From NCBI GenBank assembly GCA_964502095.1, contig CAZCUF010000001.1, forward strand, positions 62,001-126,000: 64,000 nucleotides of DNA. The letters run 5' to 3'. Positions 19,555-27,350 of the stretch are shown piece by piece. The translations under genes were made by a program, and so were the position numbers. The notes under the pieces were generated by a model. The model saw only the letters and a list, made by a program, of their open reading frames with translations. It was not told where the DNA came from and did no database searches. Source of the stretch: JACPVF01 sp964502095 (GTDB lineage: Bacteria; Chloroflexota; Anaerolineae; Anaerolineales; Villigracilaceae). How positions within the stretch are numbered: the stretch's first letter is position 1; each line of letters starts with the position of its first letter.

Positions 19555-20739
19555 GTGAAGAAAATTACTGTGCTTCTCAATTTGTTCCTGGCTTTAACCT
19601 TGCTTCTCTCGGCGTGCATCGCCCAGAAGTTCGTCTGCAAGGATGCTCTGGGTTGTGTGTCCGTCGCAAATAAAGCGCCGATCAAGATCGCGGCACTGCT
19701 CACCTTGAGCGGACCCGACAGCCCCTACGGCGTGGATGCCCTACGCGGCATAGAGATTGCCATCTCTGAAAAGAAGACTTTGTTCGGCCACCCAATCGAA
19801 TTGATCAAAGTGGACGACCATTGTAGTGCGGACGGTGGTTTGAGCGGAGCCAAGCAAATCGCCGCAGACCCGCAAATTATCGGCGTGATCGGAGCCACCT
19901 GTTCCAGCGCATCGGTACCTGCCGCACAGGTCCTGAGCGACGCGGATAAAGTCGTCATCTCCCCTTCCAGCACTGCACCTTCACTGACAGATTCCGGCCA
20001 GCACCAGCCGGGCTTCTTCCGCACGATTTACAACGACAAGGCGCAGGGCAGAGCCGTAGCCAATTTTGCTTTCACCGTTTTGGGCGCGCGCACCATGACG
20101 ACCTTCAACGATGGAACGCCCTATTCCCAGGAGTTACAGGCGGCGGCTTGCGAGAACTTCGAACAACTCGGCGGGACTTGCCTCGGAATTATACAAATTC
20201 AAAGCGGGCAGGACATCAACGCCAAAATGGATTGGGTTGCAAAACTCAAGACAGATGTTTTATACTATCCTGTGTACACTGTTGATGGTATCGCCATTAC
20301 AGAAACGGCCCTCAAAAAAGGAATTGCCAGCGCGTTGATCAGTTCGGACGGCCTTTTGAGCACGGACTTCCTTCAAAAAACTCCCACCGCGTCAGATGGG
20401 ATGTATCTCTCAGGCCCGGCGCCGGTTCCAGAGTCGGCCGCATTTACGGCGAAATATAAAGCCGTCTACGGGGAAGATCCAATTGCGGCATACCATCTGC
20501 AGGCCTACGACGCGGCTTTGATGTTGTTCACTGCCATTGAATCCGCGGCTGTTCCCGCCTCGTCGGGCGACGACAGCATTGTGATTCAGATTCAGGGTTT
20601 ACGAAATTCAATTATGAACATGCGCAACGTCAACGGATTAAGCGGCACGATCACCTGTTCCTCGAGCGGCGACTGCGCTTCACCGAATATCGAAATCTAT
20701 CAGGTTCGAGACAAAAACTTCACTCCGATCTACCCATAA
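19555..20739 (+). CDS. Second branched-chain-type ABC substrate-binding lipoprotein
   Basis: Predicted 394 aa. The lipoprotein signal (LNLFLALTLLLSAC) is followed by a type I periplasmic binding fold: IKIAALLTLSGPDSPYGVDA, IIGVIGATCSSASVPAAQVL and GFFRTIYNDKAQGRAVANF. It resembles the binding protein at 13844 in family but not in detail, and has several cysteines (CKDALGCV, CSADGG, CENFEQLGGTC, CSSSGDC) that could form disulfides outside the cell. It lies after the operon terminator, so it has its own promoter. The GTG at 19555 has GGAGG just upstream and was preferred to the TTG at 19525. It may widen the substrate range of the same transporter; this is inferred from position. Confidence 0.87.
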   Translation: MKKITVLLNLFLALTLLLSACIAQKFVCKDALGCVSVANKAPIKIAALLTLSGPDSPYGVDALRGIEIAISEKKTLFGHPIELIKVDDHCSADGGLSGAKQIAADPQIIGVIGATCSSASVPAAQVLSDADKVVISPSSTAPSLTDSGQHQPGFFRTIYNDKAQGRAVANFAFTVLGARTMTTFNDGTPYSQELQAAACENFEQLGGTCLGIIQIQSGQDINAKMDWVAKLKTDVLYYPVYTVDGIAITETALKKGIASALISSDGLLSTDFLQKTPTASDGMYLSGPAPVPESAAFTAKYKAVYGEDPIAAYHLQAYDAALMLFTAIESAAVPASSGDDSIVIQIQGLRNSIMNMRNVNGLSGTITCSSSGDCASPNIEIYQVRDKNFTPIYP

Positions 20740-20759
20740 AACCGGCCGCGCGGCCACTT

Positions 20760-21887
20760 ATGACTTCTGCAGAGATCATCACTATCGGCACTGAAATACT
20801 GCTCGGCGAGATCGTGGATACCAACACGCGCCATATCGCGCAGACTCTGCGCGGGCTGGGCGTGGACTTATATCGCACAGTTACAATCGGGGACAACGCG
20901 GAACGCATCGCCTCCGCCATTCACAATTCCATGCAGCGCGCAGAGATCGTCATCACCACGGGCGGCCTCGGCCCAACAGTGGACGACCCAACCCGCGAGG
21001 CGGTTGCGCGCGCGCTCGGTGTGGAGACGGAATTCCGCGAAGAACTGTGGCAACAGGTTGTAGCGGCCATCAGTCGTTATGGCCGCACGCCATCCGAGAA
21101 TCAGAAGAGGCAGGCATACGTTCCGCGCGGCGCGTTGGCCATTCTCAATCCGGTTGGCACCGCGCCGGCTTTCATCATCGAGAACGAACGGAACGCCATC
21201 ATCTCACTGCCTGGCGTCCCAAAAGAGATGGAATATCTCCTTCACGAATCGGTCATTCCCTATCTTCAAAAACGCTTTAATTTGAACGAGGTCATCAAGG
21301 TGCGCGTCCTGCATACCTCGGGCATGGGCGAAGGGACGATCGATGAGTTGATCGGCGATCTCGAACTGCTGGCCAACCCAACGGTTGGGCTGGCGGCGCA
21401 TAACGGCGTGGTGGATGTACGCGTGGCGGCCAAAGCCAGGACCGAATCGGAAGCCGACCGACTGATCGCGGCGGTGGAAGCGGCCATTCGCGAACGACTC
21501 AAAAACTCAGTTTTCGGAGCCGATGAAGACCGGCTGGAAAAAGTCGCCATGCGCGCAGTGGAACAGCGCGGCTGGTTGTTGACCTGCGTCGAACACGGAC
21601 TGCCCAACTCGATGCAAAGACTTTTGCCGCACCTCGTTTCATTTCCGGAACTCGAACCCGGCGCGCTAACCGAGGTATTGAAAGCCGCGCTGACGCGTTA
21701 CCCGGCCAACTCCGCCCTCGGCATTGCCGCCTATGAAAAGGAAATGCTGGCCGAGATTTCGATCATCACCCCGCGCGGTGAAAAGCATCGACGCATGACG
21801 TACGGCGGACATCCGCGCAACCTGCCGCGCTGGGCATTCAACAACGGGCTCAATCTACTGCGCCTGGAAGCCGAAGCCATCGAATAA
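20760..21887 (+). CDS. cinA: CinA-like protein: MoCF-type domain with degenerate C-terminal domain
   Basis: Predicted 375 aa. The N-terminal half is a clear CinA/MoCF-biosynthesis domain: IITIGTEILLGEIVDTNTRH, TTGGLGPTVDDPTREAVA, PGVPKEMEYLL. In CinA this part is linked to ADP-ribose pyrophosphatase (COG1058) activity. The C-terminal ~110 residues sit where PncC (nicotinamide-mononucleotide deamidase) should be, but the expected ESCTGG nucleophile motif is replaced by TCVEHGLP and the domain is shortened. NMN deamidase activity is therefore unlikely. The ATG at 20760 starts at the conserved sequence. It is followed 2 bases later by the M14 peptidase gene. Confidence 0.88.
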   Translation: MTSAEIITIGTEILLGEIVDTNTRHIAQTLRGLGVDLYRTVTIGDNAERIASAIHNSMQRAEIVITTGGLGPTVDDPTREAVARALGVETEFREELWQQVVAAISRYGRTPSENQKRQAYVPRGALAILNPVGTAPAFIIENERNAIISLPGVPKEMEYLLHESVIPYLQKRFNLNEVIKVRVLHTSGMGEGTIDELIGDLELLANPTVGLAAHNGVVDVRVAAKARTESEADRLIAAVEAAIRERLKNSVFGADEDRLEKVAMRAVEQRGWLLTCVEHGLPNSMQRLLPHLVSFPELEPGALTEVLKAALTRYPANSALGIAAYEKEMLAEISIITPRGEKHRRMTYGGHPRNLPRWAFNNGLNLLRLEAEAIE

Positions 21888-21889
21888 AA

Positions 21890-22849
21890 ATGAATCGCCG
21901 CAATCACAAGCATTCTGCCGTCGTCCTGCTCGTGTGGGGTTTGAACGCGGCGGGAATTCTCGCGTTGCTGGTGATCTTCCTGATCTATTGGTTAAGGCAA
22001 TCTGCACTGGCCGCGCCGCAGACCGATCCCGGCTCCACAGCCTACCCCGCGATCACATCGGCGCCCACGCGCTATAATTTGCCAACCGTTACGCCCAACC
22101 CGCATTCAACCCAAATCATTGTCGTATCGCCCACTCCCTTTGTGCTGGCAAGCCTGAAACCGGGCATTGTTGGATATTCCGTTTCGGGGCGTCCCATCGA
22201 AGTGTATTCCTTCGGTCAGGGCGAGAAACAGCGTATGATCGTGGCGGGCATTCACGGCGGCTACGAATGGAATACAATTGCCCTGGCCGATCAATTGATG
22301 GCTTATATCGACCAGCATCCGGAAATCATTCCCTCCGATGTTACTTTGTATGTTCTACGCGACTTGAATCCCGATGGCGACGCGCGCGATCATGGCATCG
22401 ATGGCCGCGTCAACGATCATGGTGTAGACTTGAACCGCAACTTCCCGATCAACTGGACTTCCACCTGGGATCGAAACGGATGCTTCGACCTGGCGCCCAC
22501 CACCAGCGGCACAGGCCCGGGGTCCGAGCCGGAGACGCGTTTACTGATGAACTTTCTTGCCCTGCACAAGATCGACGCATTGATCAGTTATCACAGCGCC
22601 GCGTTGGGAATCTTCCCCGGCGGCACTCCCTGGGAACAAAACTCGGTGCGGCTCGCCAAGGCAATCGCCAAAGTCAGCGATTATCCGTTCCCGCCCATCG
22701 AAACGGGATGCGTGTACAATGGCACATTGGCCGATTACGCTGTTTCGCGCGGCGCCACGGCAGTGGACCTGGAACTGAACGATCATGAGCATACCGATTT
22801 CAGGGTTAACTTGAAAGTATTGAGTGTGTTGCTAAACTTCCAGAAATAA
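21890..22849 (+). CDS. Membrane-anchored M14-family zinc carboxypeptidase
   Basis: Predicted 319 aa. One N-terminal membrane segment (residues ~10-33) is followed by a Pro/Thr-rich linker of ~50 residues and then an M14 domain. Zinc-binding HxxE lies in GIHGGYEWN, the arginine/asparagine motif in DLNRNFP, the third ligand His in LISYHSAALG, and the probable catalytic Glu in VDLELNDHE. Related enzymes (gamma-D-glutamyl-meso-diaminopimelate peptidases, ORF6-type) trim peptidoglycan peptides, which suits an extracytoplasmic anchor. The ATG is 2 bases after cinA stops, so the genes are cotranscribed. Confidence 0.87.
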   Translation: MNRRNHKHSAVVLLVWGLNAAGILALLVIFLIYWLRQSALAAPQTDPGSTAYPAITSAPTRYNLPTVTPNPHSTQIIVVSPTPFVLASLKPGIVGYSVSGRPIEVYSFGQGEKQRMIVAGIHGGYEWNTIALADQLMAYIDQHPEIIPSDVTLYVLRDLNPDGDARDHGIDGRVNDHGVDLNRNFPINWTSTWDRNGCFDLAPTTSGTGPGSEPETRLLMNFLALHKIDALISYHSAALGIFPGGTPWEQNSVRLAKAIAKVSDYPFPPIETGCVYNGTLADYAVSRGATAVDLELNDHEHTDFRVNLKVLSVLLNFQK

Positions 22850-22901
22850 ATCGATCTTCCGAAGAATTCATTATTTTTCGTTATTCATCAAAGGAGCATA
22901 A

Positions 22902-24890
22902 ATGACTCAAACCGTCGATACGCTTTTCATCAATGCCCATGTGCTGACCATGGATGAAAAACTGACTCAATATTTTCCGGGCGCGGTGGCCGTGAAGGGC
23001 GATAGCATTGCCGCGGTCGGCGCGGAAGCCGAGATCAAAAAGGAATTCACCGCCGGGGAAACTGTCGACTGCAAGGGCAAAGTGTTGATGCCCGGCCTGG
23101 TCAACGCGCACACACATGTACCCATGACTCTCCTGCGCGGCCTGGCCGACGACCTGCGCCTCGATGTCTGGTTGATGGGCTACATGATGCCGGTCGAGCG
23201 CGAATACGTTTCGCCGGAATTTGTACGGCTCGGCACTCTGCTGGCCTGCGCCGAACAAATCCGCAGTGGCGTGACGACATTCAACGACATGTACTATTTC
23301 GAGCAGGACGTGGCGCGCGCGACTGCCGACGCGGGACTGCGCGCGGTCTGTGGGCAGACTGTGATGAAATTCCCCGCACCGGATGCGGCCGCTTATGAAG
23401 ATTCATTCGCGATGGCACGCGAATTCATCAAAACCTGGAAGGGCCACGCGCTGATCGTTCCCGCGGTTGCGCCGCACGCACCCTATACCACCACGCCCGA
23501 AATCCTGCGTGATACCGCCATGCTTGCCAGGGAATTCGATGTACCTTTGCATATTCACCTCTCCGAAACCGCGCTCGAAGTGGAAAATATACGCAACGAA
23601 CAGAGTATGCCGGTTGTGCCATACGTCAAGAAACAAGGGTTGTTCGAGGCCAAGGTCATCGCCGCGCATTGTGTGCATATCGACATTGGCGAAATTCGCA
23701 CACTTAAAAATCACGGCGCGGGCGTATCGCACAACCCATCTTCGAATCTAAAGCTAGCCTCGGGGTTTGCTCCCGTTCAAAAAATGCTCGAAGCCGGATT
23801 GAACGTGGGCATCGGCACCGACGGCCCCGCTTCGAATAACGACCTCGATATGTTCGAGGAAGTGCGACTCGCCTCTTTCGTGGCCAAAGCTGTTTCCAGC
23901 GACCCGACCGTCATCCCCGCCCAGACCGCGTTGACAATGGCTACACGGCTCGGCGCACAAGCCCTGCACCTCGGTCACATCACCGGCTCGCTCGAAGCGG
24001 GCAAACGAGCCGATTTGATTCTGGTAGACGTTTACCCGACTCACAACTCGCCGCGCTTTCACCGCAACCCGAATAACGCTTACGCACAGATCGTATACGC
24101 GGCCAAATCCACCGATGTAAGCGACGTGATGGTCAACGGGAAATGGCTGATGCGTGAACGCCGCTTATTGACTTTGAAAGAAGATGAATTGCTGGCGCAA
24201 GCGCAGGATGTGGCCCGCAAGATCGACGCGTTCCTGATCGAACGCGAGCAATCGGTGCTCTCCAAACTGATCGCGTTGGGCGGCTCGCGCGAGGAAGAGT
24301 CCTTCGAAGTGCAGACCAAGGTCAAAATAACGGAACCAGACCGCGTGGTCCAGGCCTTGAAGCGGCCGGAGATCGAAATCACCGCCTTCAAACATTATCG
24401 TCAATTCGATAATTACTTCTCCTTCGAAGATCCTTCGCAAGGCTACCTTCGTTTCCGTGAGGACGATTTGACCAACGAAAAAGGCGAAACTTTGAATGTG
24501 CGCTCGCGCCTGACGCTGGTCGGGCATAAGCGCGAGAGTCAACTCGGTCACGATGTCCTGCTGTCGCGCAGTCGCTTCCTCGCTCCGGCAGTTCACACCC
24601 TGCGTTTCTACCGCGAATATTTTACGCCGAAGGAAGAAGTGGCCATCGAAAAAGACCGCCTGCGCTGGCACATCCGCTATAAAGATACGGAGTTTTTCGT
24701 TAATCTCGACCGGGTACTCAAACCTGATATGGGAACATTTCTCGAGATCAAAAGCCGCACATGGAGCCGGAAAGACGCGGAGAACAAAGCCAGGCTGACC
24801 AATGAATTAATGGAACTGCTCGGCGTGGCGGAATACGAAGTCCTTTTGCGCGATTACGTGGAAGTGATTCGCAAGGAACGGGCGCGCTGA
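22902..24890 (+). CDS. MtaD-type amidohydrolase (SAH/MTA deaminase-like) fused to a CYTH domain
   Basis: Predicted 662 aa. Residues 1 to ~450 are an amidohydrolase of the SAH/5'-methylthioadenosine deaminase group: metal-binding NAHTHVP (His70, His72), HIHLSE, AAHCVH and GTDGPASNNDLDMFEE. These enzymes deaminate the adenine ring of S-adenosylhomocysteine or related nucleosides. Residues ~466-660 match a CYTH domain, the fold of class IV adenylyl cyclases and triphosphatases: ESFEVQTKVKI stands where ExExK is expected, followed by FDNYFSFED, YLRFRED, FFVNLDRV and FLEIKSRTW. The middle acidic residue of ExExK is Gln here. There is no stop or frameshift between the two parts. AAGGAG precedes the ATG. 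The joint role is unknown. Confidence 0.85.
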   Translation: MTQTVDTLFINAHVLTMDEKLTQYFPGAVAVKGDSIAAVGAEAEIKKEFTAGETVDCKGKVLMPGLVNAHTHVPMTLLRGLADDLRLDVWLMGYMMPVEREYVSPEFVRLGTLLACAEQIRSGVTTFNDMYYFEQDVARATADAGLRAVCGQTVMKFPAPDAAAYEDSFAMAREFIKTWKGHALIVPAVAPHAPYTTTPEILRDTAMLAREFDVPLHIHLSETALEVENIRNEQSMPVVPYVKKQGLFEAKVIAAHCVHIDIGEIRTLKNHGAGVSHNPSSNLKLASGFAPVQKMLEAGLNVGIGTDGPASNNDLDMFEEVRLASFVAKAVSSDPTVIPAQTALTMATRLGAQALHLGHITGSLEAGKRADLILVDVYPTHNSPRFHRNPNNAYAQIVYAAKSTDVSDVMVNGKWLMRERRLLTLKEDELLAQAQDVARKIDAFLIEREQSVLSKLIALGGSREEESFEVQTKVKITEPDRVVQALKRPEIEITAFKHYRQFDNYFSFEDPSQGYLRFREDDLTNEKGETLNVRSRLTLVGHKRESQLGHDVLLSRSRFLAPAVHTLRFYREYFTPKEEVAIEKDRLRWHIRYKDTEFFVNLDRVLKPDMGTFLEIKSRTWSRKDAENKARLTNELMELLGVAEYEVLLRDYVEVIRKERAR

Positions 24891-24894
24891 AATA

Positions 24895-25923
24895 ATGGAA
24901 AGCATTCGGAAATCTCTGGCGGTCGTTTTCGCAATCCTATTCGTGATCGCGGCATTGACCGCGCTCTTTCTGTTCAATCTGGAACGCAAAGCATTCAACG
25001 CAGAGACCTATCAGCAGGCGTTTGCCAACGAGGAATTCTACGAACGCCTGCCTGCGGTTCTGGCCGAGTCGCTGGCCTCCACCATGCAAACAAAGAGCCT
25101 GCCGGTTTCGATGCGCGGACTGACCGAACAAAATTGGGAAACTTTCCTGCGCGCCCTGCTCCCGCCCGCAACGCTTAAAGCGATGGGAGACGAAGCGCTG
25201 GATTCGGTCTTCGCCTACTTGAATAGAAAATCCGATTCGGCGGTTCTTTCTCTCGCGCCACTCAAGGAACAAATGACGAGTGAAAATGGAACACAGGCCG
25301 TTCTCGATTTGATGCGCACCCAGCCAGATTGCACACTACAACAGATTGCGCAAATGTCGCTCGCACTTTTGAGCCAGCAGGAACTGTCGCTGTGCAATCC
25401 TCCGCAAGCCGCAGATGGAATCATCCGGCCCATTATCCACACACAATTGCAAATTGCCACTCTTGCGATTCCCGATCAGGTGACATTGGCCAGCGCGGAT
25501 TCTGCAACCGGGAAACCAGACCCGCGTCAACGCCTGGAACTTATCCGCGTTGGGATGCGGTTGAGTCCGCTGGCGCCGTTGGCCCTGCTTTTGATTCTAA
25601 CGTTATTGGCAGTACGAAGCCTGCGAGATTGGTTGCAGTGGTGGGGGTATCCACTGCTGATTGCCGGCGTATTGGCCGCGCTGCTCGCGCTGGCCGCCGG
25701 TCCCGTGGTGAGCGCAATCCTTTTGCAAATCCTTGTCGTGAGACTGCCAGCTTATCTACCGGCCGTCTTATTGAACGACAGCGGTCAACTGGCGGCGGCC
25801 ATTGTTGGGCAAATGTTAAAGCCTGTGGCGTTGGAGGGATTAATCCTCGGAGGCGTCGGCTTGATACTGGTCATTTTTGCTTTCGCCGTCCGTCCGCGCA
25901 AAGAAGCCATCCGCCGCGGTTGA
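24895..25923 (+). CDS. Membrane protein of unknown function
   Basis: Predicted 342 aa. One N-terminal membrane segment is followed by a ~190-residue extracytoplasmic region and then three to four membrane segments near the C-terminus (from about residue 225). The outer region contains two cysteines (QPDCTLQQ and LSLCNPP) that could pair. I recognise no named family. It begins 4 bases after the amidohydrolase-CYTH gene, so the two are probably in one operon. The integron-type cassette begins 8 bases after its stop codon, and the hairpin at 26739-26766 may be its original terminator. Confidence 0.7.
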   Translation: MESIRKSLAVVFAILFVIAALTALFLFNLERKAFNAETYQQAFANEEFYERLPAVLAESLASTMQTKSLPVSMRGLTEQNWETFLRALLPPATLKAMGDEALDSVFAYLNRKSDSAVLSLAPLKEQMTSENGTQAVLDLMRTQPDCTLQQIAQMSLALLSQQELSLCNPPQAADGIIRPIIHTQLQIATLAIPDQVTLASADSATGKPDPRQRLELIRVGMRLSPLAPLALLLILTLLAVRSLRDWLQWWGYPLLIAGVLAALLALAAGPVVSAILLQILVVRLPAYLPAVLLNDSGQLAAAIVGQMLKPVALEGLILGGVGLILVIFAFAVRPRKEAIRRG

Positions 25924-25930
25924 GCGCATA

Positions 25931-25937
25931 GTTAGGC
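25931..25937 (+). other. Integron-type core site (GTTRRRY) at the upstream cassette boundary
   Basis: GTTAGGC matches the GTTRRRY core at which integron integrases recombine (between G and TT). It lies 8 bases after the stop codon of the preceding gene and 24 bases before the ATG of the AT-rich phosphatase gene, the spacing expected at the left end of a gene cassette. Confidence 0.6.
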
Positions 25938-25961
25938 GTTTTTCCTGGAAATTGAGTAAAC

Positions 25962-26606
25962 ATGAATCCAAATCGCATTATTTTAGTTCGACATGGTCAA
26001 TCTGAAGCAAATATTAATAAGAAGGTTCTTGAAAATGTTCCCGATTATGCCTTGAACCTAACCGAAGAAGGTGTGCAGCAGTCCATTAATGCAGGCAAGG
26101 AAATCAAATCAATTATTGGACAAGAATCGCTCCATGTTTACCTTTCACCGTATTACCGTACCCGACAGACTTTTGAACATATTAAGAAGAGTATTAATTC
26201 AAATGTAATAAAAACCTTTGAAGATCCACGGATTCGAGAACAAGATTGGGGCCACCTTCGACACCTAGACATAAATGAAGGGATAAATCAAGAACGTGAC
26301 AATTACAGCACTTTTTACTTTCGAATCCCAGACGGGGAATCTGGTGCAGATGTTTATGACAGGGTAAGTACTTTTCTCGAAACCCTGTTTCGCGATTTTG
26401 CAAAACCAGATTATCCTGATAATGCATTAATAGTTTCTCACGGAATGACTTTACGACTATTCCTTATGCGGTGGTTTCATTGGAGTGTTGAAGAGTTCGA
26501 AAATCTGCGAAATCCGAAAAACTGCCAAATTGTTGTGATGCAAAAGGATGGCAGTAACCGTTACAAGCTAATAAGTGAGCTGTCAAAAAGAAAAGAAAAC
26601 ACTTAA
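25962..26606 (+). CDS. Histidine phosphatase family protein carried on an integron-like gene cassette
   Basis: Predicted 214 aa. The phosphohistidine motif VRHGQSEAN near residue 9 and the second catalytic histidine in VSHGMTLRLFLM identify the phosphoglycerate-mutase-like histidine phosphatases; SPYYRTRQTFE supplies the conserved arginine. Substrate unknown; relatives range from sugar-phosphate to nucleotide phosphatases. Codon use differs plainly from its neighbours: the gene is AT-rich with many AAA, AAT and ATT codons in a GC-rich setting, which points to acquisition from elsewhere. It is framed by an integron-type core site and an attC-like palindrome whose first box overlaps the stop codon. 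No promoter of its own is evident and no clear ribosome-binding site precedes the ATG. Confidence 0.88.
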   Translation: MNPNRIILVRHGQSEANINKKVLENVPDYALNLTEEGVQQSINAGKEIKSIIGQESLHVYLSPYYRTRQTFEHIKKSINSNVIKTFEDPRIREQDWGHLRHLDINEGINQERDNYSTFYFRIPDGESGADVYDRVSTFLETLFRDFAKPDYPDNALIVSHGMTLRLFLMRWFHWSVEEFENLRNPKNCQIVVMQKDGSNRYKLISELSKRKENT

Positions 26607-26722
26607 CAAAGCGCGTACCAGACGGGCGGATTCCGCACCATTTTCGGGCATTTTCCACGCCCGAACAGAATCCCGCTCTCGAAGTTTTATCTACACCCGC
26701 CCATTAACGCACACCGTTAGAC
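26601..26722 (+). other. attC-like recombination site (59-base-element type), 122 bp
   Basis: The left end ACTTAAC (26601-26607) fits RYYYAAC and overlaps the stop codon of the cassette gene; the right end GTTAGAC (26716-26722) fits GTTRRRY. Inside, after 6-base spacers, CGTACCA on the left partly matches the complement of ATTAACG on the right, then GGGCGG pairs with CCGCCC (26697-26703 region). The centre holds a perfect TTCGGGC / GCCCGAA hairpin (26643-26649 with 26659-26665). Length and layout resemble the larger attC sites such as the ~120-bp Vibrio repeats. No integrase gene or second attC is seen in this window. Confidence 0.65.
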
Positions 26723-26738
26723 ACGCGAAAGCAATCCG

Positions 26739-26766
26739 AAAACAGGCCGCGAATGGCCTGTTTTTT
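26739..26766 (+). terminator. Intrinsic terminator, probably of the gene upstream of the cassette
   Basis: AAAACAGGCC (26739-26748) pairs with GGCCTGTTTT (26755-26764) and is followed by further T residues. It lies just outside the right cassette boundary, so before the insertion it would have followed the membrane protein gene ending at 25923. Confidence 0.87.
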
Positions 26767-26795
26767 ATGCAACTTTTCGTCAAATCCTCCTGTAC

Positions 26796-26801
26796 TACAA
26801 T
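26796..26801 (+). promoter_or_regulatory. Probable -10 box of the sigma-factor operon, leaderless
   Basis: TACAAT ends 6 bases before the ATG at 26808, so transcription would start at or next to the start codon. No Shine-Dalgarno and no clear -35 are visible. Confidence 0.4.
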
Positions 26802-26807
26802 GTAGAA

Positions 26808-27350
26808 ATGTCTTCCAACGATGAACGCAGTCTCGCATTACGCGTTCGGCGGGGCGACCGCGATGCGTTCGCCGGGATCGTTCAACGCCATCAACAGGCT
26901 GTATTCAATGTGGCCTATCGCATGCTGGGCAACGTCCACGATGCGGAAGACGCGGCGCAGGAAACGTTTATCCGCGCCTGGCAGTTCTTCGACAAATTTG
27001 ATATTGACCGCCCGCTCGCGCCGTGGCTCAAACGGATCACGGCCCGGGTCTGCATCAACCGGCTCGAAGCGGTCAAATCCGCCTCAAGTCTGGACGATGA
27101 AGCGGCTCCCGCGCCCGATCCAAGTCCCGGCCCCGAAGCGCAGACCGTCAACTGCGACCGCGATCAGCGCATCCGCTTTGAATTGAGTCGATTGCCGCCG
27201 CGCTATCGCTTCGTCATCGAATTAAGACATTATCAGGAAATGAGCTACGAGGAAATTGCCGAGGAGTTGAAACGCCCGTTGAGCGACGTGAAGAGCGACT
27301 TGTTTCGCGCCAGAAAACTTCTGGCTGAAAGATTGAAAGATTTGAAATGA
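26808..27350 (+). CDS. ECF-type RNA polymerase sigma factor
   Basis: Predicted 180 aa. Region 2 spans FNVAYRMLGNVHDAEDAAQETFIRAW and binds the -10 element and core polymerase; region 4 spans LPPRYRFVIELRHYQEMSYEEIAEEL and binds the -35 element. A short acidic, Pro-rich linker separates them. ECF factors respond to envelope or external signals and are held by an anti-sigma factor; a zinc-finger anti-sigma candidate lies two genes downstream (28084). Its end overlaps the next gene by 4 bases (ATGA). The start codon is preceded by a -10-like box but no ribosome-binding site. Confidence 0.92.
   Translation: MSSNDERSLALRVRRGDRDAFAGIVQRHQQAVFNVAYRMLGNVHDAEDAAQETFIRAWQFFDKFDIDRPLAPWLKRITARVCINRLEAVKSASSLDDEAAPAPDPSPGPEAQTVNCDRDQRIRFELSRLPPRYRFVIELRHYQEMSYEEIAEELKRPLSDVKSDLFRARKLLAERLKDLK

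Noticed and set aside
26575..26805. A 76-codon frame spanning the attC-like site
   Set aside because: It crosses the palindrome and the terminator hairpin and has no ribosome-binding site.
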